In this document: positions 44,101 through 56,974 of the stretch, piece by piece
Layout: each line of letters opens with the position of its first letter
Position numbering within the stretch: position 1 is the first letter of the stretch
Assembly (NCBI RefSeq): GCF_030936135.1
Contig: NC_082604.1
Location: 1,304,501-1,368,500 of the forward strand
Direction: 5' to 3'
DNA from: Gavia stellata
Lineage: Eukaryota > Chordata > Aves > Gaviiformes > Gaviidae
Length of the DNA: 64,000 nucleotides
Translations under genes and position numbers: made by a program
The notes under the pieces: model-generated
Databases searched by the model: none
The model's input: only the letters and a program-made list of their open reading frames with translations
What the model was told of the DNA's origin: nothing

Positions 44101-47100
44101 CCGGGGTTTGGCTCTTAATTCCCGTCGCCCCGGTTTTCCTTGGGGGTGGAGAGCTGCACGGCACAACTCTGTGTGGCTGCCCGCTGCAGGGGACGCACAG
44201 ACGCTGCCACGGGGCAGTAGCAAGGGCTGCCTGCCAGCGCGGGGGCCGAAACGAAAACGCTCCCGGGGTTTTCAAGGGAAATCATGGGAAATATCAGAGG
44301 GATTTTCTTCTTGGAGAGAGCCACAAGATGGAGCAAAATGATTCCAGGAGCTCCTGGGTTTGACATCTCCCTCTTTCTGTCTAAAAACATCAACAAGAAG
44401 AGCTGTTAGAGACCCACTATCAAGCTGGAAAAACCTGCTCCTTAATGTCAGGACGTCGTGGGAAACCATAACAACCATAATGCTGCGTTTCAATCTGCTG
44501 CTATGCTTTTGAACTTCAATCGGAGAGGTCTGTGCCAAAGTTACTGGGAATCTGAGTGAACTGAAGAGTTTTTCTGTCTTTCCTGACAGCATATCTCGGC
44601 ACGTTTTTGAATCCAACAGTAACTTAGCTGTTTTAAGACAAAAATCTGTGTGCTGTTTTGTGCAGCGCTACCCACAATTTTCTCATATAGCTTAACAGAA
44701 AGCGGGTCAAGCGTCTTGTTTATTGGTTTGTGACTTCCCATCTTCCCCAGGTCCACGTTTGTGCTCGCTTTCATGCGTGGGAATGCACGTGGCGCTTCCT
44801 GTGGCTGGGTTTTTTGTGTTATGGGCCACTAGTAGTCCACAGGTCATCGGTTAGGAAACACTATTCTAGATAAGCAGCTCACAGCCCTTACTTAAGTTGG
44901 CCTAATTACCGCCACCTACTCCGGTCTGGCACCCTCGGAGCGTTGCGTCCTGCCGGCTGTCCCGCGTCTCGCTCAGAGCTGTGGGGCTGGTGTTCAGCCC
45001 CCCAGGGACTGCAGGTCCGCTGGTTGCCTGGGCACAGCTGAACTTCGCCTCGCCAACTGCTACTACCCCGCAGGACTTCAGAAACTGGAAGTTGATGGTC
45101 ATTGCGCTAGAAAACCTGGTTATTATTTTACCAGCGCACAGAGTGCTGGGCTTCAGCAGGCTTGTAATGATGCTGAAGGTTATTATATGAATTGGGAATT
45201 GTACTGGTTGTGAGGGTTGATGGATCTAAACTTGCCGTGTGCAGCCATGGCTGCTTTTTGTTTGCTGTTTCTTTTTTTTACTTGTGTTTTCCAGGCCTTG
45301 CAGGGGGAGTTGGATTGAATTCAGGAAACAGAGGTGCTCATCAAAACTCTCTTGCTTCGCTTCTCCACCTTTTTGCATCGTTTTAGGTTTTTTATTGAGA
45401 TGCTGTCAAGTCTGAATTGGTGCAGAGAGGTTATGGGAATACAACCTGTTTTCTCTTCAGGCCGTTGAGTTTGTACCTGCAGATAACACAGTGCTCCAAG
45501 GGGAGAATGTTTCCCATGCACTGTAGAAAGAGGTTGTTTTCTTTTTATCCTTCTCAGTTTTAAATTGTTGCCCCTGGGAAGACTAGTTTTGGGAGCCTGA
45601 AAAAGCACAAAGTGCCAAATAATTTTGGCTAGAAAACTGTCTTGCATGAAGAAGTTAAATTGTCAGCAGTGAGATACTGGGGCTTCTGGATGTGGAGTCT
45701 TGCCCAGTAAAGCATGGCCAGAAGATTCCTCCCATGGTGTCCTCAAGCTTTTCTCCAAGGGTGTTTGCTGTTGGGACCTCTGTGCTAAGCCGTGGCCACC
45801 CAAAGGCTAGCTGAAACGCTCAGGCTTGCAGGTCGTGTTAACCTTCCTCATGTTTTTCTTTTTACAGAACTGACCCTGAACCCGCCCGAAGGGATCGTAG
45901 CAGGTGAGGAGCTGAGCAGGGTTTGTGCACTGTGAAGCTGTAGCCTTGTGTTCGAGTAGCGCTGAGCATTGTTGTTTCTTTTTTTTCTTAATAGGTCCTA
46001 TGAATGAAGAGAACTTCTTTGAGTGGGAAGCTCTGATTATGTGAGTTAATACTGCTTTGTATCTGAAATCAGCACTTGTACACTATGATTAGCTTCTAGG
46101 AGAACAAGAATGTAAAAAAAGAAATGTCTTACAGTTCTGCGTAACATCGACCTTCGCCTACCTTTGGCTGGGAACTTCTTTTCTGACCCAAACTGGGAAT
46201 TATATTTGGAATTTAAACAGTATGACAGAGGCAGCGTTGGGGCTTAAGTGATCATTTGTTGTACAGGTGTCATTATAATAAGCAACACTCAGCATATGTA
46301 ACTTGCAAATTTGACAGGATCCTTATTTGGGCTCCCTTGGATGTATGTTGTATATACAAACACTGTAGGAAGCAATGAATTGCTTGTAGATCACACAAAC
46401 TTGTTGGGAACATTACTCAACTGAAAGTACAGGATAGGTTTTTCTCATGTTTTAAGTGGAGCAAAATACACAGATTATCAGTGAGCAGAGAAAAAAAAAT
46501 CAGTGTCTAAAATTAGTTTACTTACCATTCAATTTTTTTCTAGAAAAATGGAAGGGGATTGATCTGAGAAAGTATTCAAATTAAAAAAAAATAAATTTGA
46601 AATTCTTTACGTTTCATGAATTGGCTGGTGTTGAAAAGATGTTGGGTGCAGCGGTTCCGTGTAGAAAGCTCTTCTGTTGGTGAATAGCTCTGATCGCTAC
46701 CTGCTACGTTTTTGGGGGTGACAGAGACTTCTTTACAAAGCTGTGTCCTCCCGCTTCCGCTCCTGAACTGACAGGTATAGCTGTTCGTAGCGAAACTTGC
46801 CATGAAAAGACAAAATCTTCTTGCCCAACATCTTACAAGTTGTCCTCTCTCTTGCTTGTACTCTTTTACTCATGCTGCACCCTTCTTTGGGAACTTTGAG
46901 TACATGGAATAACTGGTGATTTTTAGAAAATAAAGTTCTAGAACGGTCGGGGAGAGGAAAAGAGACCTTTGTCGCTCAGGTCTGACAATTTACGCACATG
47001 CTACAGAATTAAGATGAAGAAGCTCCAAACTGCTAAGTCTGTCTTGAAGCTGATGGTCTGTTGTTAGGGTAGATCCAGGCTCTGTATTTCAAGATTCCTT

Positions 47101-50100
47101 TAGTAAGAGTTGGTGGTTTCCTTTCCTTCAGCCAGGGCCAGGGGGTCCTGGAGGACACTGAGGGCAGCAGACGGTGGCCACAGCCCCACTCGCAGCGTGC
47201 TGCTGTGCTCGTGGCAGGTTTTCACTGCAACCACCAGTGCTGACTTAAGAGATTCTCAGCCAGCGTGGGTGGCAGAATTTTCCTAACTAAGTTTGCTTGG
47301 AGTGTGTTGACAAGGGATGAAAACCAAGATTTCTGTCTCTTGGGATCAGGCACGCAACCAATAGAAAAGCATCCCGAGCTGTAGCATATTACCTATTCCA
47401 CACAAGCTGGCTGCGTGGGTGATCCTACTTTATGGCAAGTGTGAGCCTCTGAGTTATTTTAGGCCTTGGTAAATGGAGGTTTGGATTACCGCTGATTGAT
47501 ATGAAGAGTTGGCAAATGCCTCTGCTTATGTGCAGCAATTTATCCTGTGATGAACAGGTTGTACTTCGTGGTGGCTCAGTCCCCTGAAAATAAACACTTA
47601 GCATGGAAATGGATAATTTGTTGCCTGACACCAAAGATTTTGGCTGCAGTGTCTTAGGCTTTCTCCTTCTGCAAGTTGGGATAGTTATCACTCTTCTGAA
47701 ATATGCGCTGTGTAGCGCACCAAATTTCAGTTCAGACAGCTGTGCGTTGCTTGGAGTGTAGAAATCCCGGAGGATTTAATGCACTTCTTGGAACATGGAA
47801 GGAAATTCCTGCCTATTGGTACTTCCTCATAGCAGAGATTGTGTGGTTGAGAAGAGCTTTCATGGGGGACACGCAGAAGTACATTTGGATTTGATTCATT
47901 ACCTAGAAAATATTTTTTCTGATGTTTCCCATAGCAAATTCTTAAACAACAGAAGAGGTGCTTGCAGACTTGAAAGCCCTTTAAAGTGCTGAGTGTTGAG
48001 CTTCAGGTCTTTGTCAGCGCAAAATGAGAGGCGGAGGTGCTTTAATTTTGGTTTCTGTATTGTGTGTGTGTGTCATAATAAAACTATATTTTAAGATCTG
48101 CTAAATGCTGAAGCTGTGGTACAATAGAAACATGTTTACCCTAAACATGTTTGGTTACTTTCATCTCTTTACAAAACTCTATTAGTAGAAGTGTTTGCGT
48201 ACATTTGGAAAGCAAGCTAAATGACTTGTTTATATTTGTCTGTGATAATCTTCTCAAATGTTTTGTAATCTCAAATGTGCTGTATGAGATTATGGGAATG
48301 AAAGAAGTGCAGATGAGGAAATTAAAGTAAAGTTGGCGTCAAATTTTTAGACAGATGAAGTGCAAAAGGCAAGTAAGTAGCGTAATAATGAACAACAGAA
48401 TAGAATACTTTTTTTTCCTTCCCCCAATTTATTTAAAGCTAGAGCACGTGTAATGGCAAAGAAATAAAAAAACAAAAAAGAGAGACCTAAGAGAGAAAAG
48501 ACATCGCCCATTTATCAGTTCAGAGGTGGGCTGGGTAATGTTACACAGATTGATGTAAGAGCTTGGCTCGGAGATAAAATAATGGTAATAATAATTTGTA
48601 TTTCCGGTGTTCTTGCCTGCAGCAGCAGTGCTGGATAATGTTAAACATATAAATGTTAAGGCTATATTGACGTGCCTGAATGATAGAACAGTTCTTATGC
48701 TCCCAAAGCGAGTGTACCAGATCCAGAACTGAAAATAAAATGTGATAATCTTTCTGAACAGTGGAGGTTTGGAGCCTGATGTAAAATGTACCCTTCTGAT
48801 GAGACGTTAGACAGCAGGTGAATTAGAGTATTTCTGAAAGCCAGATCTTTGCAATGGGGTGACTTACTCGTGGTGATAAATGGCCCCAGCATGTCAAGAG
48901 AGTTTACCGTAGTGCCGCTCAATTCCTCAGTGCTGCCTGAGGCCCGACAGGCTGCATTGTGTTGTGCAAGTTCATGAATTTAATGTTTCAGGACCAAGTT
49001 TTGCCCTCTTTGGTTGGTATATGCAAGTGTGTGTTGCTATTAAAATTTATCCCCAAAAGACACAAACCCACGTAATTATAAGAACTAAAGATTACTTGAA
49101 AACTAAACAGTATAAATTGAAGTCAACTTAACAAAAACCTGTCTAGAAAGGTAATTAGATCTATAATTAGGCTTACGACTTTTGTTTAGCATGGAATTCC
49201 CCTTTACAGAATCTGGTGATTGTGGGTTTTGGTCTTTTTCCAGCATCTTTTTACAAATAAGAAGCCATTTACAAATGTACGTGAAGCTAGGATTATAGAA
49301 TTAATTGTCCTTGTCAATGTGTTTTTCCCTCCTGTTTTGGCAGATACCCGCCATCCTTTTCTTCCCCTTGCCTAAGTAATAGCCAGCTCATGGAGTTCAG
49401 AGTTTCTTATTTTCGTGCCATGTCTTATGTCAACAGAATTGTTTGTAACATCTCTCACGCAACTGAACAGTCTGGTTGTCTAGAAAGCCATTTAATGCTA
49501 TATAGTGGCCGGAGGAGAACTGATATCTGCTCCCCAATGCTTTAGGGAAGTCTGCAGAGTAACATCATGCGTGGAAAACGATGCAGAGACTGCCTGCTTT
49601 GCAGGCTGTAAAGAGTCTTAGATGGAGCAGGTTTAAGAGAAGGTATTTCCTAGAGTTATATGCCTCAAGCCTGTGCAGAATGAGTGCCGTCCGTGGGCAC
49701 ACGGTTACGGATGGCAAGTGCTTTGTCTTCCCTGGGGTATGGGAGCTGCTTAAGGCAACTGGCCTGTTGGCTCCGTGCTCTTTGCTTGGTGGGATGGGTG
49801 TCACCACTGCGTGGTCTGGGTGTTTCTTGGAGGAACCCTAGTCAAGTACTGGGTAGTCAGGACTTCAGCTAGCACAGCAGCTCAGACGAGATCGTAGCAT
49901 AAGGCACGGTGGCTTTGAACGCCGTGTACTTAGAAATCTTGGCAGAGCAGGTGGTACGATTGCAAAAGGTGCTGTGCTCTTTACCTCTCCAGCCCTGCCG
50001 ATGTCCTTTTTGAACAAAAGTGATGCTGTCAAGTTTAAATGTTGTGGCCTCCTGAGTGTTTTGTAGTTGCAAATGCTGTCTTGGATTAACTTTAATAATT

Positions 50101-53100
50101 TCTTTGAAGTTGATCCTGGCAGCAATGAATGGCTAAAACAAAAGCATTTTGCTCACATAATACAGGGCCTAAAATGGAGCATGTTGGGTTAACATATTTG
50201 ACAGAAGAGCCCTTAAGGCTGTGTGTTTGCTCTCAAAACAGAACATAAGACACCCACCAGCTTTTCAATGCGTGTATGTACATACTCTTAGAAGTTCAAC
50301 AATAAGCCTTTAAAATGCAGCTGGAATTAAAATGTTGATGAAAAAATGCATTCAGTTTACTCTCAGATGTGAATTGAATCCCAACTAAATTTAGGGAAAA
50401 GGCCAGAAAGGGAACAAAACGGTTGAGATGGTTTAGCTTTCATTCTTGCAGTATGTTGATGCATTTCTCTAATCTTACCTGCCAGTGTCAATATTAAGGT
50501 TTTAATCGCGTAGTTCTTGTGTTTATCTACCAGCCAAATCTTTTGAAAGCCAAAGTTTAAGAGAGTAAGCCTCCTAGGGCTTTAGGTTTTGCTGGTCTCG
50601 ATTTTCTTTTTCTGTAGGTTACCAATTGCAGTCTTAACTGTTAGGAGTCCTTGAACTTCTATGTTCTTTCTGGCATGGAGAATGTGGATTGGGAGGAGGC
50701 GGCATGAATGTATTCCTAAACTTTGTTTCCCAGACAGTATAACCCTTGTTTGAAGAGCTTTTTACTAAATACATGAGGTTTCCTTGGCTAAGATTTTCAG
50801 TGATGAAGCTTGTTTCATGATCTTTCCAATCAAGGGAGATCATGTTTGTATTATAACTTCCAGATGGTTCATCAAGTTCGAATAAATCACGTCTCATAAA
50901 CTTTTTTGCTCACCTTCCAAAAATGTTTTATGTAGGGAGGGTAAAATAGTTGTCTTTATATTCTCAACTTGATTGTACTTTGAACTAGATGATGAACACA
51001 ATAAGGAAATGTTTCTACAAAAACCCTGATGAAGCCATTTGTTCTCCATGTGCATTTGAGGGAGTGCAAATTAAATACCTTAAGTCTGCAAAGAAACATT
51101 GCTGTCCTGCATCTAGCGATTATGGTCCCTGAGCTGTGTTTTTATTTTTAGAAAACATTGCTGTGTTTTTTGTATCAGATAGTGATAAGTGTTGATGTGT
51201 GATTACGCTCGATACTGGCAGTTTGAATCTCCTTAGGTTTTGTAAATTATTTTTGAGCTACAGTGTTTGACATCTCTGTCTTGGGCAGCATAACAGCATC
51301 TTCAAAGGCACAGGAGTCCCACACCTGCCTCTGCTTTCTCTTGACGTGCAGACGCTCAAATCCTGGAACATGCCTTGGAGCCAGATACTCCAATTATATC
51401 CAGACACACCCTGCTAATTAAGCAGTGTTGTGACCTTCCTAGTAATTTAGTGTGCAAGCTTTGATTTCCCCCTTCCCTCCCAAACCCCGTATTTGGATTG
51501 AAGTTTATGAGGTGTGGGGTAAGAACACGTTAACTCTTTGTTTTCTGGAGAAGATGATATAACCCAAACCTCAAGTGTCTCATTAGACAAGAATTTGGGC
51601 GAAAGAACTATTTAAAACTCTGGTGAATAGCTTTTTATCTGTTTCTAGGGGTCCTGAAGACACCTGTTTCGAGTATGGGGTTTTCCCTGCTATTCTGAGC
51701 TTTCCACTCGACTACCCGCTAAGTCCTCCGAAGATGAGGTTCACGTGCGAGATGTTCCATCCGAACAGTGAGTCTGATGCAGCAGGACGTCGCGGGGAGT
51801 GGGTTGCTTGTGCGCCTTAAAAACAAACTTTTGCAGCAGGAGGGGTGGCATCCTTACCAAGGGTGGTTCTCTCCCTTTCCAACCTTGAGAGTGCAGTAGG
51901 AGTGTTCAGCTGTCCAGCAATTTTGCTCTGTCTTAGGGTCACTTTATCATGTTATTCCTCATATACCTTTTGGTCATAAACAGCCCCATAAAGATTGCAA
52001 TAATGTCACTGCCTTTAAGATCATTCCAGAAATACTTGTAACTATTGTATAAATAGTCTAAAGATAAATCTTCTGTACATGAGATTTAGTGAATTAATAC
52101 AGACTCCAGTCTTGCTTTGTGGCTTGTATTTAAGTAGTTTGGTGTTACTTTAACAAGTGAAAATTTATTCATATTCACCAAAGTGTGGATGCAGCTTTAT
52201 TACGGGTTTAGTAACATTTCTGATGTGATCTTTCTGAAATACAGAGTGCTCTGTCCAAGCAGATGACACATTTGTAGGCGTTTCATGTTAAGACTTTGCT
52301 GGCCTTTTCTCTGCATTTCTGATGGTGACAATATTATCTTAAGACTTTTCAGTGGAAGTAATTGAAGTAACAACAAGTACAGCTAGCAAGTTTGAGCCTT
52401 GGACAGGTAAAAAACTTAAATCCCCCTTTTGTACCCTGGAGCACTACTTTCTGGAATCAGCCTTGGCATTCTTTGTAAAAATGTTGCTTATGACATCTGC
52501 TAAATCAACATGGATTGTGTAAAGATTGTTTATCATCACCCAGATTTGATGGGCTGGGTCTGTATTCTAGGCTACTAGGTCTCTGCCGCTTGAAAGCAGT
52601 AAAAGGAAAATGCTGTCCTCCTGCCTAGTGTTTCCTTCCCAGCTGACATTCCTGCACTTGCATAACACAAATCTAAATCTCAGCTGGGAATCAATTTATT
52701 TCATCCTATTCCAAGGAATTTTGCAATTTCTTGAAGATCCTCTGTTCTTCCCTTCTCAAAACACCACTGACACGGATTCTTGCCCATTTAATCCACAAGC
52801 AAGCCCATCTTACTGCTCTCCTGGAGGACACGCTGGCACTTTGCAGCGTAGAACTGTGTGGACATGCCCAAGGCAGTGTAGCATCACCCCTGAAGCTCTG
52901 ACTTCTGCAGCAGTGCAGCGTTTGGCACCTGGAAGCGGTGTGGCTGCACCAGACTTCTTAGCAGGACTGGTCTCCGTGGGCAAATCCATGTCCATGCAAT
53001 ATTCTGCAGCTCCAGTTCTGGCCTTTGCTTGAGGTTTGCTGATCGTAGCTGCTTTATGTGCAGCGTAGCCAGGAAGAGTGGGGTGTAGAGGAGCAGAAAC

Positions 53101-56100
53101 TGCCTGACTCTTGCGTGTTACAGAGTGGCTCTACATGTGGGCGCTTCCTCCGTGGGATTAACTGGAGCATACTGGATGGTCAGCTGAGCTCTTTAAAGCC
53201 CCATGACTCTGAGTCATGTTAATCTAAAGTTGAGATCACCTGAAGTAGACACTTGAATCTCTCTTCTCAGGTAGGATTGTGATGATTTGGTTATACCAGA
53301 CAGAAAGGCTCTAGAAGTGGGTGGCTGTGCTGTGCTTTTTCTGTTCCTTAAGTACTTACTCCTCCAACTGCGAGGAATTGCAAGGAAAATGTTCTAGAAG
53401 TCTGCTGTGTTCCCTTATCTTTGCAGTTTTTGTTATGTACAGGGAGAATCAAGACACCATAGAACTATCTTCTCTTAAAATAAAACTATGTTCATGGATG
53501 CTCTGGTGAAGATAACTTCAAAGTAGCAGTTAATGGCAAGTCTTGCGTTAGCACTTAGTGACAAAGTGGGAAGATGCGTACGTCCTCCTGGAACCGGCCT
53601 TTGCTGTCTTGACTGCGCTGCTTTGATCCAGCTGTTTTAAATGAGGCATTGTGGGAAAACATCAGAGTAACTCACAGGTGAAACACCTTCTACCAGTGTG
53701 TAACTTGCAAGGAGAAGTGCTGATTCAGCACGTGCTGTTTTCATCTCTTCCAGCTACAGCTAGACCAGCTCCAGTCCCCAGCCTGGGGATGTAAATAAAA
53801 GTCTTCCAAAGCACTTACATGTTACGGGTTTGTGCAGACATTAGCTGGGCGAATGAAAGGAACTGGAAATGAGCACAACTGCTTCCAGCGGTCATTCTCT
53901 CTTTTTTTTGTCTTGTTTTCCTGGCAATGGCACAGGTTTGGTCACCTGAGGAATAGAAGGACTGAAAGCACTGGGCTAAAGTTGCCATTCCTTGGGAGGC
54001 TGCAGAATTAGGCCATGTTGCTAAGGCACTGTTTTGAACTCCATTCTCTTCAGCCTTTCCTTGGCCTCATTACCACGTCAGTGGAGTCCAGTGTCTGTGA
54101 AGATGACTTGTACTGTTGCAGATGCTTTGTTTATGCTAAAGGTGGGAGGGGAAGACATCTGTATCCTTAATTGATAGGTTACCTTTTTTCCATGCACTTT
54201 AATGCAGCTGAGCTTTAAGCAATACTAAAAAAAAAAAATCAGCGTGAACTCTTCTGGTTGCACGTCAGTAATGTTCAAAATAAGATCAATTATATTGTTT
54301 GTAACATATACCACTTTTCCCTCGCTGCAGAAGAGCGAGTTTGCTTAATGCTTTTTATGGTCACGGTCCAGTGGAGGACTCCAGTGTGCATTCAGTGCTG
54401 TGCGACTCTTACCCTTTGATTTAAGTAGGACTAGTTACCTACGTGGAGCTGTGTCTGTGCATAAATAGTTGCCTTGTTCCACCAGGCCGCATCTCTTATT
54501 TTTGCCATGGAGCCTGTCGCTGGTTATTAAATGACACGAGTGCTCCTAGCAGGCTTCTGTTGGGGCAGAATGACCCAGATTTGTTAGATTTGCTTAAATG
54601 AAATTTTTGCTAGATTTTTGTCCTTCAGATTTTGTGTCCTCTTGCCTTTGGAAGAGGAAATGTAAAACTGGGTTTAGCGTCGGTCATACGAAGTCCAAGT
54701 CCAAACATTCATGTGTGCTCAAGATCTGGAGAGGCCAAGTGTTTCCACCAAGTAACAATCAATCCCCTGTACTTCTCGTGCAGTTTACCCAGACGGGAGA
54801 GTTTGCATCTCTATTCTCCATGCTCCTGGGGATGATCCCATGGGATATGAGAGCAGCGCTGAGCGGTGGAGTCCCGTGCAGAGCGTGGAAAAGATCCTCT
54901 TGTCGGTTGTTAGCATGCTGGCAGGTAAGGACTGCTGTTTTATTAGCAGTAGCTCAGATAGCAGTTACTGAGTAGCTAGAGCTGCTTCTTGCTGTTTGAT
55001 TTCTTAAGTGAGCAAAGGACATTTAAAGCTGCTCAGCAGCAACCACAGTTCTTAAAGCCTTAGTATTTATTTATTAATAAACCAGTTCTCTGAAAATAAT
55101 TGGAAAAAAATAAGACTGAATGAGTAAGCAGGTGTTTCCAGCTTTGCGAGCGACTGCACTGCTTCCCTTCCAGGTCAGCAGCAACCGAGCAGACGGTGAT
55201 GGTCAGGTGGGTCCGGAGGCTCAGCTGGTTCCCTGTGCTCCGCCTTTGTATTTGCTATGATGTCCGTTCAGCTCTTGCAGGTCTTAAAGCTGTTGATTAC
55301 AGCCTATGTTGGATTTGGCTATAGCAGCTGAAGGGTTACTAGCCAGATCTAACCAGTATGGTAAACTGGAGTCCCTGACCTCTGTGATTCACAAGCCAGC
55401 ACCTTCCATTTCTGTTTGTTATTTGCCAGCCTGGGAACATACCCCATTCTGCCATCGCTGGTTCACAGGAAGGCTTCTTGAGAAGAGGGGTGGGGTGAAA
55501 AACTTTATGTGCAGCCTTTTAAATGTCTTTCCCTAAATCCAGCAAGGGTTGTGGATCAGCCCTGTCGTGTACAGCTCCCTGAAAGATGGATCCTTTTCCA
55601 CATAGTGGACAGAGACACTGAACCGCCTAGAGAGGGCAGGGCCATGTCCCTTAAAATCGGTTTTGAATGATAAAAGATTTTAGACAGTTTAGAGGGTTTA
55701 GAAGCAGCAACATTGATCGAAGAGCAAGCAACAGAATCTTAGATGGGACTGTTCTAGCTTCGGAGTAGTAACCTACTGTTGGGAAGCTGTGCAGACGCAC
55801 AGTACCTCGCTGGGCTTCCCATGGCCTCCAAGAACTTGGTTTGTGGTGCAGCCTTCCCTAGACTGGTTAGCGTGGGAGGCACCTGGTCTGGTCTCTCTTG
55901 TTCTCTGCCTGTGCGTCCTGTTTTCCCATGGCATTTGGAAGAATTAGTCTAAAACTTCAACGGTTAGCTTCTTTCAGACTGCTGGCAAAATCTCGGCTCT
56001 GGCTCTGCAGATAGCATGAGCCCAAGCTTACCAAACTGGGTGACCTGCGTGTCTACTGGCTTTTAAGGGCAGACCATCAGCATTGTGTCAAGAAAGACAT

Positions 56101-56974
56101 GAGCCCAAGATGTCTGCCATGAACCGGGCTGGGCTGGATTTGGACTAGTGTGTGAAGCAAAATGGGTAGAGTACGTTCTGGCTTAGTGACTTGTGTAATC
56201 CCATGACGGTTGTCCCGCTGCATGCTGACCACGAACCTGATAAATCCCGTGTGTTGGCTCACCTCTGTACAAAATAAAGCATTGGAGTCACAGGGGCTTA
56301 ACGTACTTTGCAAAGCGCTCCGAAATCCTCGGATGAAAGATGTTGCAGAAATGAAAGCATTCTATGGGATTTCTTGTTTTGTTTTGTTGTTTTTTAATAG
56401 AACAAGCCATCCCAAAGAGTGACAGAGCCTGTTTGGGTGGCCTGGTCGGGAGGGCTTTGTGTCTGTGAAGCCACAGAACCAGAAAAAACATTTTGCAGGG
56501 AGCAGTGTGCAGTTTTAAAAACCCTTGATGGCACTGGTGGTGCCGCATTGTGTTGTTCCATGTGCGTACTGGGGCTCAATTGCTGAGAGCATAAACAAAA
56601 GGAAGTCTCGCTCCTCTGCCACTTGTTTCTTACCTAAACTCAACCTTGCTGTGATACTATCTTACGGTCAGTTAAAGCAGAACCGTTGGGGAATTCAGCA
56701 GCTGTCACTGGATTTTCTTTAGTGGTGGTTCTGTAGTCCCAAGCAGGGGAAGTGTGTCAAAACCACAGGGAAGTGGCAGTACAGAGGCATTGTTGAAAAA
56801 GCGAGAGAGTCTTGCTCCGTTGCCTGCCTGCCCACCTATCTTTCAGTCTTTCTCGTTTCAGAGCCAAATGATGAAAGCGGAGCCAATGTAGACGCCTCCA
56901 AGATGTGGCGGGAAGACAGAGAACAATTTAACAAAATTGCCAAGCAGATTGTGCAGAAGTCACTTGGACTTTAA
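38122..56974 (+). CDS. UBE2G2: UBE2G2, ubiquitin-conjugating enzyme E2 G2 (6 coding exons)
   Basis: Exons 38,122-38,164, 45,868-45,903, 45,995-46,040, 51,649-51,767, 54,784-54,924 and 56,862-56,974 join to 165 codons plus TAA, the exact family length. The enzyme accepts ubiquitin from E1 on Cys89 and builds Lys48 chains for ER-associated degradation with the membrane E3 gp78/AMFR (and AUP1, HRD1), at the cytosolic face of the ER. Visible are the UBC fold, the HPN motif (79-81), the active-site segment GRVCISIL with Cys89, and the acidic loop after the cysteine ([16 protein letters not shown], about 95-110) that marks the G1/G2/CDC34 group, then the helical C-terminus ([12 protein letters not shown]). 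Few changes from human are evident, such as Tyr51 in CFEYGVF. All five introns are GT-AG. Confidence 0.97.
38165..45867 (+). other. UBE2G2: UBE2G2 intron 1
   Basis: 7.7 kb with a CpG-rich start and otherwise AT-balanced sequence. I recognise no nested gene or obvious repeat in it; open frames at 42.4-43.4 kb have no family resemblance. Confidence 0.7.
45868..45903 (+). CDS. UBE2G2: UBE2G2 exon 2
   Basis: Acceptor CTTTTTACAG, donor GCAG|GTGAGG. Encodes [12 protein letters not shown]. Intron 1 before it is 7.7 kb. Confidence 0.95.
45995..46040 (+). CDS. UBE2G2: UBE2G2 exon 3
   Basis: The acceptor is a T-rich tract ending TTAATAG; the donor is TTAT|GTGAGT. Encodes [15 protein letters not shown]. 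Only 91 bp of intron separates it from exon 2. Confidence 0.95.
46041..51648 (+). other. UBE2G2: UBE2G2 intron 3
   Basis: 5.6 kb of AT-rich unique sequence with a short (TG)n run near 48,060-48,073. No exon or mobile element recognised. Confidence 0.7.
51649..51767 (+). CDS. UBE2G2: UBE2G2 exon 4
   Basis: Acceptor GTTTCTAG, donor AACA|GTGAGT. Encodes residues 42-81 and the first base of codon 82, ending at the HPN motif. Confidence 0.95.
51768..54783 (+). other. UBE2G2: UBE2G2 intron 4
   Basis: 3.0 kb. A 140-codon frame at 52,610-53,032 stands out for length in otherwise stop-rich DNA but matches nothing I know and has no promoter-like context. Confidence 0.65.
54784..54924 (+). CDS. UBE2G2: UBE2G2 exon 5, catalytic cysteine and acidic loop
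   Basis: Acceptor TCGTGCAG, donor GGCAG|GTAAGG. Encodes residues 82-128 with Cys89 and the acidic loop. Confidence 0.95.
54925..56861 (+). other. UBE2G2: UBE2G2 intron 5
   Basis: 1.9 kb of unique sequence; nothing recognised. Confidence 0.65.
56862..56974 (+). CDS. UBE2G2: UBE2G2 exon 6 (coding part) with stop
   Basis: The acceptor is TCGTTTCAG. Encodes [16 protein letters not shown]... to the C-terminal KSLGL and the TAA at 56,972-56,974. Confidence 0.95.

Noticed and set aside
52610-53032. 140-codon frame in UBE2G2 intron 4
   Set aside because: No family resemblance, no promoter, no poly(A) signal. Its length alone is not enough.
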